A stretch of DNA of 64,000 nucleotides from Cellulomonas chengniuliangii (GTDB lineage: Bacteria; Actinomycetota; Actinomycetes; Actinomycetales; Cellulomonadaceae): positions 3,038,001 through 3,102,000 of the forward strand of contig NZ_CP101988.1 of the NCBI RefSeq assembly GCF_024508335.1, given 5' to 3'. Of this stretch, positions 15,864 to 23,356 are shown one piece after another. The notes beneath the pieces were generated by a model. The model saw nothing but the letters and a program-made list of their open reading frames with translations, was not told the origin of the DNA and searched no databases. The stretch's first letter is position 1; each line of letters begins with the position of its first letter. A program made the translations under genes and the position numbers.

Positions 15864-16828
15864 GCCCACCGGGCCGCGGCCGCCCGGGCGCCGCGGTGCT
15901 GCTCCACGGCGATCCGGATGTCCTCGCCGCCGAGGTCGGCGTTGATGCCCGCTCCGGCGACGAGGCCGCCCGCGGCGGCGTTGATGACCTGCGCCCGAGG
16001 GTCGGCGAGGTTGCCCGCGACCCACACACCGGGGACCGCGGTGAGCCCCATCGGGTCGGCGTCGACGTAGGTGGCAGCCACCTGCCCGTCCATCTCGTAG
16101 TCGGTGGGCTCGAGCCCGAGGTCGCCGAGCAGCTCGAGACGCGCGCGCACCACCGCCGCGACGACCAGCTCCTGGCGCTCGACCACGGTCCCGTCGGCGA
16201 GCCGCACGCCGTCGGGCCCCCACGCCGCCACCTCGCCCTCGACCACCTGGACGCCCCGCGCCGCGAGCTTCTCGAGCTCCTCCTCGCCGAACGGGGGCGC
16301 GGTGTGCTGGAACAGCACGATGTCGCTGCTGAGCTGACGGAAGGCGAGCGCCTGGTGCACCGCGTGGCCGCTCGTCGCCAGGATGCCCAGGGCGTGGTCC
16401 CGGACCTCCCATCCGTGGCAGTACGGGCAGTGCAGCACGGTGCGGCCCCACCCCTCGGCGAGCCCGGGCACGTCGGGCAGCACGTCGACGACGCCGCTGG
16501 CCAGGAGCAGCCGGCGGGCGGTGACCGAGCGATCGGCGAGGTGGACGACGAACGAGCCGTCAGGCTGCCTCGTCGCGGAGCGGGCCTCGCCGTCGACGAC
16601 CTGCACCCCGTAGCGAGCAACCTCCTCGCGGCCGATCGCGAGGAGGTCGTGCGGGGAGGCGCCCTCGCGCCCGAGGTAGTTGTGCATGTGAGCCGCTGGG
16701 GCGTTGCGGGGCGTGCCCGCATCGACCACCAGGACTGTCCTACGCGCCCTGCCGAGCACGAGCGCGCCGCTCAGGCCCGCCGCTCCGCCGCCGATGACCA
16801 CCACGTCGTACGTCGTCTCGTTGTCCAT
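15860..16828 (-). CDS. NAD(P)/FAD-dependent oxidoreductase, thioredoxin-reductase-like
   Basis: 322 residues. FAD-binding VVIGGGAAGLSGAL (10-23), redox-active CPYC (134-137) within CPYCHGWEV, and C-terminal FAD motif GVWVAGNLADP. Typical TrxB NADPH motif GGGDAA is not evident; the equivalent stretch reads GILATSGHAVHQA, so it belongs to the TrxR-like flavoproteins that lack canonical NADPH binding, like some dithiol oxidases or ferredoxin/flavin-linked enzymes. ATG 16828 follows GGAGG. No thioredoxin gene adjoins it. Confidence 0.88.
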   Translation of the reverse strand: MDNETTYDVVVIGGGAAGLSGALVLGRARRTVLVVDAGTPRNAPAAHMHNYLGREGASPHDLLAIGREEVARYGVQVVDGEARSATRQPDGSFVVHLADRSVTARRLLLASGVVDVLPDVPGLAEGWGRTVLHCPYCHGWEVRDHALGILATSGHAVHQALAFRQLSSDIVLFQHTAPPFGEEELEKLAARGVQVVEGEVAAWGPDGVRLADGTVVERQELVVAAVVRARLELLGDLGLEPTDYEMDGQVAATYVDADPMGLTAVPGVWVAGNLADPRAQVINAAAGGLVAGAGINADLGGEDIRIAVEQHRGARAAAARWA

Positions 16829-16949
16829 GCCTCCAGATTTCAGATCGGAGGCCGCGGTGGCTACCCCTGACACCAATCCCGCACACAAGCGGCGCCTGGG
16901 GCCTCGTGGCGCATCGGCTGCGCGGGATCGACGCGCGGGCTGGTGGCGG

Positions 16950-18011
16950 TCAGAGGGCCCCGGTCCGGGACCCCGCGCTCCCCGCGAGGTCCACGGCGAG
17001 CGTGGTGGACCCGGCCCCCGCGGTGGACTCCCGCACCACGATCGAGTAGTCCGACACCACCTGCTGGTACGGGAGGGCATCGTTGGCGCCGGCGATCCGG
17101 GCGACGAGCAGGTCCACCGCGGTCCGCGCGATCTCCTCGCGCCCCGGGGACACGGTCGACAGCGTCGGCGAGGAGTAGGCCCCGTCGTCGATGTCGTCGA
17201 AGCCGATCACGGCGATCTGCTCCGGCACGGCCACCCGCCGGGCGTGCAGCACGTGGAGGGCGCCGAGGGCCAGCGCGTCGTTGAGCGCGAAGACGGCGTC
17301 GACCTCGACCCCCGAGTCGAGCATCCGGCGCATCGCCTCGGCGCCGGTCGAGCGGTGCCAGAGCCCTGCCTCGCCGATCAGGGCGGGGTCGACCTGCAGA
17401 CCGGCGGCCGCGAGGGCCTGCTGGTAGCCGCGCACGCGGAGTGTCGCGGAGCCCATCTCCTCGCCCTCGTGGGCGCCGATCACGGCGATCCGGCGACGGC
17501 CCAGGTCGATGAGGTGCTGGGTGGCGGCCCGTGCCGCCTCCACGTTGTTCATCGTCACGTGATCGGCCGGGGCGCCGAAGACGCGCTCGCCGAGCAGCAC
17601 CATGGGGAAGTCCACGGCGAACGACGCGGTGTCCTCGGGGCCCAGGCTAAGCGGGGAGAAGACCAGCCCGTCGGTGAGGTGCCGGCGCTGCCCGGACAGC
17701 ACCTCGAGCTCGCGGGCCCGCACGGCGCCGGTCTGCTCGATCAGCACGGTGAGGCCGACCGCCTCGGCGGCGCGGATCACGGAGTCGGCGAGCTCGGCGA
17801 AGTACGGGAGGCTCAGCTCGGGCACCGCGAGGCCGATCATCCCGGTGCGCCCCTGGCGCAGGTTCCGGGCGGAGATGTTGACCTGGTAGCCGAGCTCGGC
17901 GATCGCGTCCTCGACCTTGGCGCGGGTGATCGGCCGGATGTGCGGGTACCCGTTGACCACGTTCGAGACAGTCTTGATCGAGACCCCAGCCAACTCGGCG
18001 ACGTCGTGCAT
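16950..18011 (-). CDS. LacI family transcriptional regulator (solitary)
   Basis: 353 residues. The helix-turn-helix begins at residue 1 (MHDVAELAGVSIKTVSNVVN), hinge helix ISARNLRQGRTGMIGLAVPE, then a periplasmic-binding-type sensor domain with FALNDALALGALHVL and VIGFDDIDDG. ATG 18011 has an excellent GGAGGGG; an in-frame GTG at 18071 would add 20 residues but lacks a ribosome site. No sugar gene adjoins, so its targets are elsewhere or unknown. Confidence 0.9.
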   Translation of the reverse strand: MHDVAELAGVSIKTVSNVVNGYPHIRPITRAKVEDAIAELGYQVNISARNLRQGRTGMIGLAVPELSLPYFAELADSVIRAAEAVGLTVLIEQTGAVRARELEVLSGQRRHLTDGLVFSPLSLGPEDTASFAVDFPMVLLGERVFGAPADHVTMNNVEAARAATQHLIDLGRRRIAVIGAHEGEEMGSATLRVRGYQQALAAAGLQVDPALIGEAGLWHRSTGAEAMRRMLDSGVEVDAVFALNDALALGALHVLHARRVAVPEQIAVIGFDDIDDGAYSSPTLSTVSPGREEIARTAVDLLVARIAGANDALPYQQVVSDYSIVVRESTAGAGSTTLAVDLAGSAGSRTGAL

Positions 18012-18187
18012 GGTCGCCCCTCCGGCGCGCCTGATGCTCCCCACGCTGCCCTCCCCCGTCGGCTCGTCCACGCGGACGCTGACTCACTGTGCCAGAACGG
18101 GTCGGCTCGCGGAACGGCCGAGCGGGGCGACCTGGCGGCTCCACCGTACATCGATGGAGAACCGCCGCGGAGCCCGCCAACGACTCA

Positions 18188-18209
18188 GGCCCGGCATGGA
18201 AGCCGGGCC
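18188..18209 (-). terminator. Terminator of the bS22 gene
   Basis: GGCCCGGC-atggaa-GCCGGGCC, a perfect 8-bp stem 35 bases past the bS22 stop. Confidence 0.65.
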
Positions 18210-18243
18210 CGAGGTCGTGCTGCCTACCGCTGGAGCGGAAGGG

Positions 18244-18342
18244 TCACTTCTTGTTGCGACGCTGGTGACGCGTCTTGCGCAGCAGCTTGCGGTGCTTCTT
18301 CTTAGCCATCCGCTTGCGACGCTTCTTGATGACGGAGCCCAT
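18244..18342 (-). CDS. Ribosomal protein bS22 (AURKAIP1/COX24 domain), 32 aa
   Basis: A short gene easily missed by length cut-offs. The product is MGSVIKKRRKRMAKKKHRKL followed by LRKTRHQRRNKK, almost entirely basic, the exact layout of the actinobacterial AURKAIP1/COX24 protein found in the small ribosomal subunit near the decoding centre. GAGGACCT precedes ATG 18342 and a hairpin follows the stop. Its neighbour upstream, the HTH gene at 18496, is its usual genomic companion in actinobacteria. Confidence 0.92.
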   Translation of the reverse strand: MGSVIKKRRKRMAKKKHRKLLRKTRHQRRNKK

Positions 18343-18495
18343 AGGTCCTCGCTAACTGAAGGTGGTCGGACGCTCAGCGCCCTGCCAGGTGATGGTCGAT
18401 CGACGCGCGGCACGTCGAACGCCCACGCACGGGAAAGTCCGCTCATACATTACGCGATCTCAGCGGTTCGATGCGACGCGGGGGCCTTCCAGTGC

Positions 18496-18705
18496 TCAGG
18501 AGGACATCCTGTCGCGCTCGACCACGGCCGTGCGCAGGTAGTGGTCCAACGCGTCCTGGGGCACCCGGAACGAGCGTCCGACCCGCACCGCGGGCATCTC
18601 ACCCGAGTGCAGCAGCCGGTACACGGTCATCTTCGACACGCGCATGACGTCCGCGACCTCAGCGACGGTGAGGAACCGCATGCGCTGAGGCTGTTCGTTC
18701 GACAT
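18496..18705 (-). CDS. Excisionase-family / MerR-like helix-turn-helix DNA-binding protein
   Basis: 69 residues, nearly all a winged helix: RFLTVAEVADVMRVSKMTVYRLLHSG then MPAVRVGRSFRVPQDALDHYL. This compact HTH_17 (BldC/excisionase-type) protein is chromosomal and conserved beside the bS22 gene in actinobacteria; nothing nearby (integrase, att site) suggests a mobile element. ATG 18705 is preceded by GGGAAGAG. Targets unknown. Confidence 0.88.
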   Translation of the reverse strand: MSNEQPQRMRFLTVAEVADVMRVSKMTVYRLLHSGEMPAVRVGRSFRVPQDALDHYLRTAVVERDRMSS

Positions 18706-18841
18706 CGTGGCTCTTCCCGCGGGGCCGGCGTGCGAGCCGGCGTTTGCGCGGCCATGACCCAGGCCGCTGGTCCACCCTAGGCCCTGGCCAGGCGGCGCGA
18801 AAGCGGCCGAGGAGCAGATCACCCGGTCTGAGGCAGCCGGG

Positions 18842-20023
18842 TCAGTCGTGCTCCGGGTCCAGCCCGAGCAGCGGGAACGCGGCGGCGCGGGTGGCCCGGA
18901 CCGCCCGGTCCACGTCGTCCGCCGGGTCGTACCCCGCGGCCCACGGTCGGAACGCCGCGTCCGCCCCATCGGTCATCCGAGCCGGCCCCCGGCGCCCGTA
19001 CCGCGCCACCACCTCCGCCTGCCACTCCTCGGGCAGCCGCAGGCCGGGGTCCACCGGCCGGTGCGCCGCCTCCGCGATGACGTGCGCCCAGGCCCGGGGC
19101 ACCACGTCCACCACCGCGTAGCCGCCGCCGCCCAGGGCCACCCAGCGCCCGTCCGCGACCTCGTGCGCCAGCCCGTGCACCAGCTCCACGGCGGCCCGCA
19201 CCGCGTCGACGCTCACGTCCAGGTTGGTGATGGGGTCCTCGACGTGCGCGTCGCACCCGTGCTGGCTCACCACCACCTGCGGCGCGAAGGCCCGCAGCAC
19301 GGCCGGCAGCACCGCGTCGATGGCCCGGAGCCACCCGGCGTCGCCCGTGCGAGCCGGGAGCGCCACGTTGACGGCGCTGCCCTCCGCGGCGGGGCCGCCC
19401 GTCTCACGCGGGTGCCCCGTGCCCGGGAACAGGGTGTGGCCGCTCTCGTGGACGGACACGGTCAGCACCCGCGGGTCGTCCCAGAACACCCGCTGCACCC
19501 CGTCGCCGTGGTGGGCGTCGACGTCCACGTAGGCCACCCGCTCGGCGCCCGCGTCGAGCAGCGCGCGGATCGCCACCGCGGCGTCGTTGTACACGCAGAA
19601 GCCGGAGGCCGCGCCCGGCATCGCGTGGTGCATGCCGCCGGTCAGGTTGACGCCGTGCTCCGCCTCGCCCCGCCACACCGCCAGGGCGACGGCCACGCTG
19701 CCGCCCACCACCCGGGCGGCGGCCTCGTGCATCCCTGAGAAGACCGGGTCGTCGGCCGTGCCGAGCCCACGCGCGGCGTCGGCCGCGCCGCCGTCCGAGG
19801 CAGCCCGCACCGCGGCGACATACGCCGGCTCGTGCACGGTCTGCAGCACGGCGTCCGACGCGGGCTCCGCGCCGACCACCCGCACACCGGGCCCCTCGAG
19901 CAGGCCCAACGACTGGGCCAGCCGCATGGTGAGGTCGAGGCGCAGCGGGGCCATCGGGTGCCCGTCACCGAAGTCGTAGCCCAGCAAGGCCGGCGACCAC
20001 ACGACCTGCACGTCCCCTGACAT
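18842..20023 (-). CDS. Acetoin utilization protein AcuC-like (class I/II histone deacetylase family)
   Basis: 393 residues. Zn-dependent deacetylase motifs: GGMHHAMPGAASGFCVYNDAA, VAYVDVDAHHGDGVQRVFWDD (metal Asp/His), VSQHGCDAHVEDP and ALGGGGY. Likely removes acetyl groups from protein lysines such as acetyl-CoA synthetase. ATG 20023 lies six bases after TAGCGT with no Shine-Dalgarno, so probably leaderless; the promoter region is shared with the divergent trkH gene. Confidence 0.93.
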   Translation of the reverse strand: MSGDVQVVWSPALLGYDFGDGHPMAPLRLDLTMRLAQSLGLLEGPGVRVVGAEPASDAVLQTVHEPAYVAAVRAASDGGAADAARGLGTADDPVFSGMHEAAARVVGGSVAVALAVWRGEAEHGVNLTGGMHHAMPGAASGFCVYNDAAVAIRALLDAGAERVAYVDVDAHHGDGVQRVFWDDPRVLTVSVHESGHTLFPGTGHPRETGGPAAEGSAVNVALPARTGDAGWLRAIDAVLPAVLRAFAPQVVVSQHGCDAHVEDPITNLDVSVDAVRAAVELVHGLAHEVADGRWVALGGGGYAVVDVVPRAWAHVIAEAAHRPVDPGLRLPEEWQAEVVARYGRRGPARMTDGADAAFRPWAAGYDPADDVDRAVRATRAAAFPLLGLDPEHD

Positions 20024-20029
20024 GGGCCC

Positions 20030-20035
20030 ACGCTA
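20030..20035 (-). promoter_or_regulatory. -10 element of leaderless acuC-like gene
   Basis: TAGCGT on the minus strand, six bases before ATG 20023. Confidence 0.5.
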
Positions 20036-20099
20036 GCCTCCGAGCCGCCGCCGACGTGACAGAGTGGGCATGTCAGCGCGTGCGCGTACGGGAGGTGCG

Positions 20100-21476
20100 A
20101 TGGCTCGGGGCCTCCCCGGGGCGATCTGGTCGGGGCGAGAGCTGGTCGACCGGCTCGCCCGGCAGTCGCCCGCCCGGCTGGCGATCGGCGTGTTCGCCGG
20201 CGTGGTCGCGGTGTTCACCGCGCTGCTCTCGGCCCCGTGGGCCACGGCCACCGGCGAGCGCGCGCCGTTCGTCGACGCCCTGTTCACGGCCACTTCGGCG
20301 GTGTGCGTCACCGGGCTGGTGACCGTGCCCACCGGCTCGTACTGGTCGGGCGCCGGGCTCGTCACCATCGCCGTCGCGATCAAGGTGGGCGGTCTGGGCG
20401 TCATGACCCTCGCCTCGATCCTCGGCCTGGCCGTCTCCCGGCGCATCGGCCTGACCCAGCGCCTGCTGACCGCCTCCGAGACCAAGACCACCCGGCTGGG
20501 CGAGGTCGGCTCGCTGGTGCGCACCGTCATCGTCACGTCCACCGCCCTCGAGGTCGCCATCGCGGCCGTGCTGTTCCCCCGCTTCCACATGCTCAGCGAG
20601 GGCTGGGGCGAGGCGGCGTGGCACGCGGGGTTCTACGCGGTCTCCGCGTTCAACAACGCGGGCTTCGTGCCGACGGTCGACGGGCTGGCGCCGTTCGCCA
20701 CGGACTGGTGGGTGCTGCTGCCCATCACGATCGGCGTGTTCATCGGCGCCCTGGGCTTCCCCGTGCTGCTCAACGTCGGGCGGCTGCTGCGCACCCCGAG
20801 CCGCTGGAACCTGCACGCGAAGCTGACCCTCACCACGAGCGCCGTGCTGGTGGTGCTCGGCGGCGTCCTCATCGCGGCGTTCGAGTGGACGAACCCCCGC
20901 ACGTTCGGGCCGCTGGGGGTGGGCGACAAGCTCCTGACCGCGCTGTTCTCCGGTGTGATGCCCCGGTCCGGCGGCTTCGCCACGGTGCCCGTGGACGAGA
21001 TGCGCGAGTCGACGTGGCTGATCAACGACGCCCTGATGTTCGTGGGAGGCGGCTCCGCGTCCACGGCGGGCGGCATCAAGGTGACGACGCTCGCCGTGAT
21101 GCTGCTCGCGATCGTCGCCGAGGCGCGCGGCGACGAGGACGTCGAGGCATTCGGGCGGCGCATCCCCCGCGCGGCGCTGCAAGTCGCGATCGCGGTCTCG
21201 CTCGTGAGCGCGACCCTGGTGCTCGTCGCGACGCTCTTGTTGCTGGAGATCACCGGGTGGACGCTGGACGTGGTGCTGTTCGAGGTGATCTCGGCGTTCG
21301 CCACGTGCGGGCTCTCCACCGGCGTCACGGGCGACCTGCCCGAAGCCGGCAAGTACGTGCTCACCGTCCTCATGTTCATCGGCCGCACCGGCACGATGAC
21401 GCTCGCCGCCGCGCTCGCGCTGCGCAACCGCCGCCGGGTCATCCGGTACCCCGAAGAGAGGCCGATCATTGGTTGA
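20100..21476 (+). CDS. Potassium uptake protein, TrkH/KtrB family
   Basis: 458-residue channel-like transporter with four M1-P-M2 repeats; filter regions are visible as ATSAVCVTGLVTV, VSAFNNAGFVP, GVMPRSGGFATVPV and SAFATCGLSTGVT. It forms the membrane part of a K+ uptake system gated by the TrkA/KtrA subunit encoded next. ATG 20100 is chosen for GGGAGG seven bases upstream; in-frame GTG 20064 and ATG 20070 are alternatives. The 3' end overlaps trkA by eight bases. Confidence 0.94.
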   Translation: MARGLPGAIWSGRELVDRLARQSPARLAIGVFAGVVAVFTALLSAPWATATGERAPFVDALFTATSAVCVTGLVTVPTGSYWSGAGLVTIAVAIKVGGLGVMTLASILGLAVSRRIGLTQRLLTASETKTTRLGEVGSLVRTVIVTSTALEVAIAAVLFPRFHMLSEGWGEAAWHAGFYAVSAFNNAGFVPTVDGLAPFATDWWVLLPITIGVFIGALGFPVLLNVGRLLRTPSRWNLHAKLTLTTSAVLVVLGGVLIAAFEWTNPRTFGPLGVGDKLLTALFSGVMPRSGGFATVPVDEMRESTWLINDALMFVGGGSASTAGGIKVTTLAVMLLAIVAEARGDEDVEAFGRRIPRAALQVAIAVSLVSATLVLVATLLLLEITGWTLDVVLFEVISAFATCGLSTGVTGDLPEAGKYVLTVLMFIGRTGTMTLAAALALRNRRRVIRYPEERPIIG

Positions 21477-22176
21477 CACCGAGCTCACCGGCGCCACGGC
21501 GCACGGTCGCCCCGGGCGGACCCCGAAGAAGGACGCCGGCGTGCTGGTCATCGGGCTGGGCCGCTTCGGCTCCGCCATCGCCACCACGCTGGACCGCCTG
21601 GGCCAGGACGTGCTGGCCGTCGAGCGCAGCCCCGAGCTGGTGGCCCAGTGGGCGGGCCGGATCCCGCTCGTCGAGGCCGACGCCGCGAACCCGGACGCGC
21701 TCGACCAGATGGGCGCCCGGGACTTCGGCGTGGCCGTGGTGGGCGTCGGCTCCTACCTGGAGGCCAGCGTGCTCATCACCGGGAACCTGGTGGACCTGGG
21801 CACCCCGCAGATCTGGGCGAAGGCGGTCTCGGCCGAGCACGCGCGCATCCTGCAGCGCATCGGCGCCCACCACGTCGTGCTCCCTGAGGCGGACGCCGGC
21901 TCCCGGGTCGCGCACCTCGTCTCCGGGAAGATGCTCGACTACATCGAGGTCGAGGACGGCTTCACGATCGTCAAGATGCGGCCCCCGCGGGAGACGCAGG
22001 GGTTCACGATCGAGCAGTCGAAGATCCGCGACCGGTACGGCGTCACGGTGATCGGGGTCAAGAGCCCGGGCCGGGAGTTCGTCTACGCCCAGCCCGACAC
22101 CCGCATCGCCGCCAACGACCTGCTCATCGTGTCCGGCCACGCCGACCTGCTGGAGCGGTTCGCCGCACGGCCGTGA
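21469..22176 (+). CDS. TrkA/KtrA family potassium uptake regulatory subunit
   Basis: 235 residues: RCK N-terminal Rossmann domain (VLVIGLGRFGSAIATTL, then VLAVERSPELV) and a TrkA_C domain from about 150 (FTIEQSKIRDRYGVTVIGVK). Binds nucleotides in the cytoplasm and gates the TrkH/KtrB channel. Start is the rare TTG at 21469 inside the end of trkH, with AGAGAGG upstream, giving translational coupling. Confidence 0.93.
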   Translation: MVDTELTGATAHGRPGRTPKKDAGVLVIGLGRFGSAIATTLDRLGQDVLAVERSPELVAQWAGRIPLVEADAANPDALDQMGARDFGVAVVGVGSYLEASVLITGNLVDLGTPQIWAKAVSAEHARILQRIGAHHVVLPEADAGSRVAHLVSGKMLDYIEVEDGFTIVKMRPPRETQGFTIEQSKIRDRYGVTVIGVKSPGREFVYAQPDTRIAANDLLIVSGHADLLERFAARP

Positions 22177-22225
22177 GCTCGGGACCGGGATAGTGACGAC
22201 CTCGATCTCGACGCCGAGTGGGTCG

Positions 22226-22244
22226 CTGCCCCCTCGCGGGGCAG
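22226..22244. terminator. Bidirectional terminator
   Basis: CTGCCCC-ctcgc-GGGGCAG between the converging trkA and LacI genes. Confidence 0.6.
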
Positions 22245-22263
22245 TTCAGGAGATGAGGTCCGG

Positions 22264-23292
22264 TCAGTCCTGCCGAGCAGGCGGCGGGGCCGCGCTGCCG
22301 CGCAGGACGAGCGGGGGGATCGCCGTCGAACGCGCAGTCGACCTTCCGGTGCGCGCCAGGTCCATGAGCATCCCGAACGCGCGCCGGCCCAGGCCCACGA
22401 AGTCCTGGGCCACCGTGGTCAACGGCGGCGACCACATCGCCGCGAACGGCTCGTCGTCGAAGCCCACCACGCTCACGTCCTGCGGCACCGACCGGCCCGC
22501 GTCCATGAATGCCCGCATCAGGCCGATCGCGAGCTGGTCGTTGCCCGCCAGGACCGCCGTGACCGCAGGGTCCTGGGCGAGCAGGACCCCCGCCTCGTAG
22601 CCCGCCGCCGGATGCCAGCCCGGCGCCATCGGCTCGGGCTCCGGCGCGCCCGCGGCGGCCAGCGCGTCCCGCCAGCCGAGCGTGCGGCCCACCTCCGGGC
22701 CGCTCGACGGGATGGACACGTGATGGACGGTGCGGTGCCCCATACCCAGCAGGTAGTCCACCGCCTCCGCGGCCGCGGACCTGTCGTCGAGGTCCGCGTG
22801 CGGACGGTCGTGCTCCCCCGGCCGTGTCGCCGAGACGGTGACCACCGGCACCGACTCGGGCAGCGCCCGAGCCGCGGCGATCCCCGCGGCGTCGAACTCG
22901 AGCACCACCACGCCGGCCACCGCCTGGCCCAGCACCAGGTCGACCACGCTGTCGACGACCGCCTGCTCGTCCGACTCGACCACGGTGATCACCACCAGGT
23001 ACCCCGCCGCCCGCGCCGCCTCCTCGACCCCCTGGAGCGTGGCCGCGTACCCGTACCGCGTGGTGTTCCCCGCCAGCACCGAGATCATCGAGTGCCGGCC
23101 GCTGACCAGCGCCCTGGCCGCCGCGTTGGGCCGGTAGCCCAGCTCGTCGATGGCGGCCATCACCTGCGCCCGCTTCGCCGCGGAGACCGGGGTCGAGCCC
23201 GTGATCACCCGGGAGACCGTCGGCACGGACACACCGGCCACGCGGGCGACATCGGCGATCACGGGAGGTCTGCGGCGGGTGGGCTCAGTCAC
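22264..23292 (-). CDS. LacI family transcriptional regulator (beside GH39/CUT1 module)
   Basis: 342 residues: HTH IADVARVAGVSVPTVSRVITG, hinge PNAAARALVSGRHSMISVLAG, ligand domain with VLAGNDQLAIGLMRAFMDAG and VVGFDDEPFAAMWSPPLT. GTG 23292 lies six bases after TAAGGT without Shine-Dalgarno, so leaderless. It sits downstream of the glycosidase gene and is a second candidate regulator for that module; the other is at 28583. Confidence 0.93.
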   Translation of the reverse strand: MTEPTRRRPPVIADVARVAGVSVPTVSRVITGSTPVSAAKRAQVMAAIDELGYRPNAAARALVSGRHSMISVLAGNTTRYGYAATLQGVEEAARAAGYLVVITVVESDEQAVVDSVVDLVLGQAVAGVVVLEFDAAGIAAARALPESVPVVTVSATRPGEHDRPHADLDDRSAAAEAVDYLLGMGHRTVHHVSIPSSGPEVGRTLGWRDALAAAGAPEPEPMAPGWHPAAGYEAGVLLAQDPAVTAVLAGNDQLAIGLMRAFMDAGRSVPQDVSVVGFDDEPFAAMWSPPLTTVAQDFVGLGRRAFGMLMDLARTGRSTARSTAIPPLVLRGSAAPPPARQD

Positions 23293-23298
23293 AACGGA

Positions 23299-23304
23299 AC
23301 CTTA
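23299..23304 (-). promoter_or_regulatory. -10 element of leaderless LacI gene
   Basis: TAAGGT on the minus strand, six bases before GTG 23292. Confidence 0.5.
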
Positions 23305-23356
23305 GCGACGACAGGGCGCCGAGCCTCCCCGGACGGTCAGGGATGGTCTGTGCTTG

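Noticed and set aside
18139-18159. CTCCA...TGGAG with CATCGATG centre upstream of the solitary LacI gene
   Set aside because: Short arms and no second copy near any sugar gene; too weak to call an operator.
18496-18705. Excisionase-like gene as sign of an integrated element
   Set aside because: No integrase, att repeat or phage gene nearby, and the HTH gene is the usual chromosomal neighbour of bS22.
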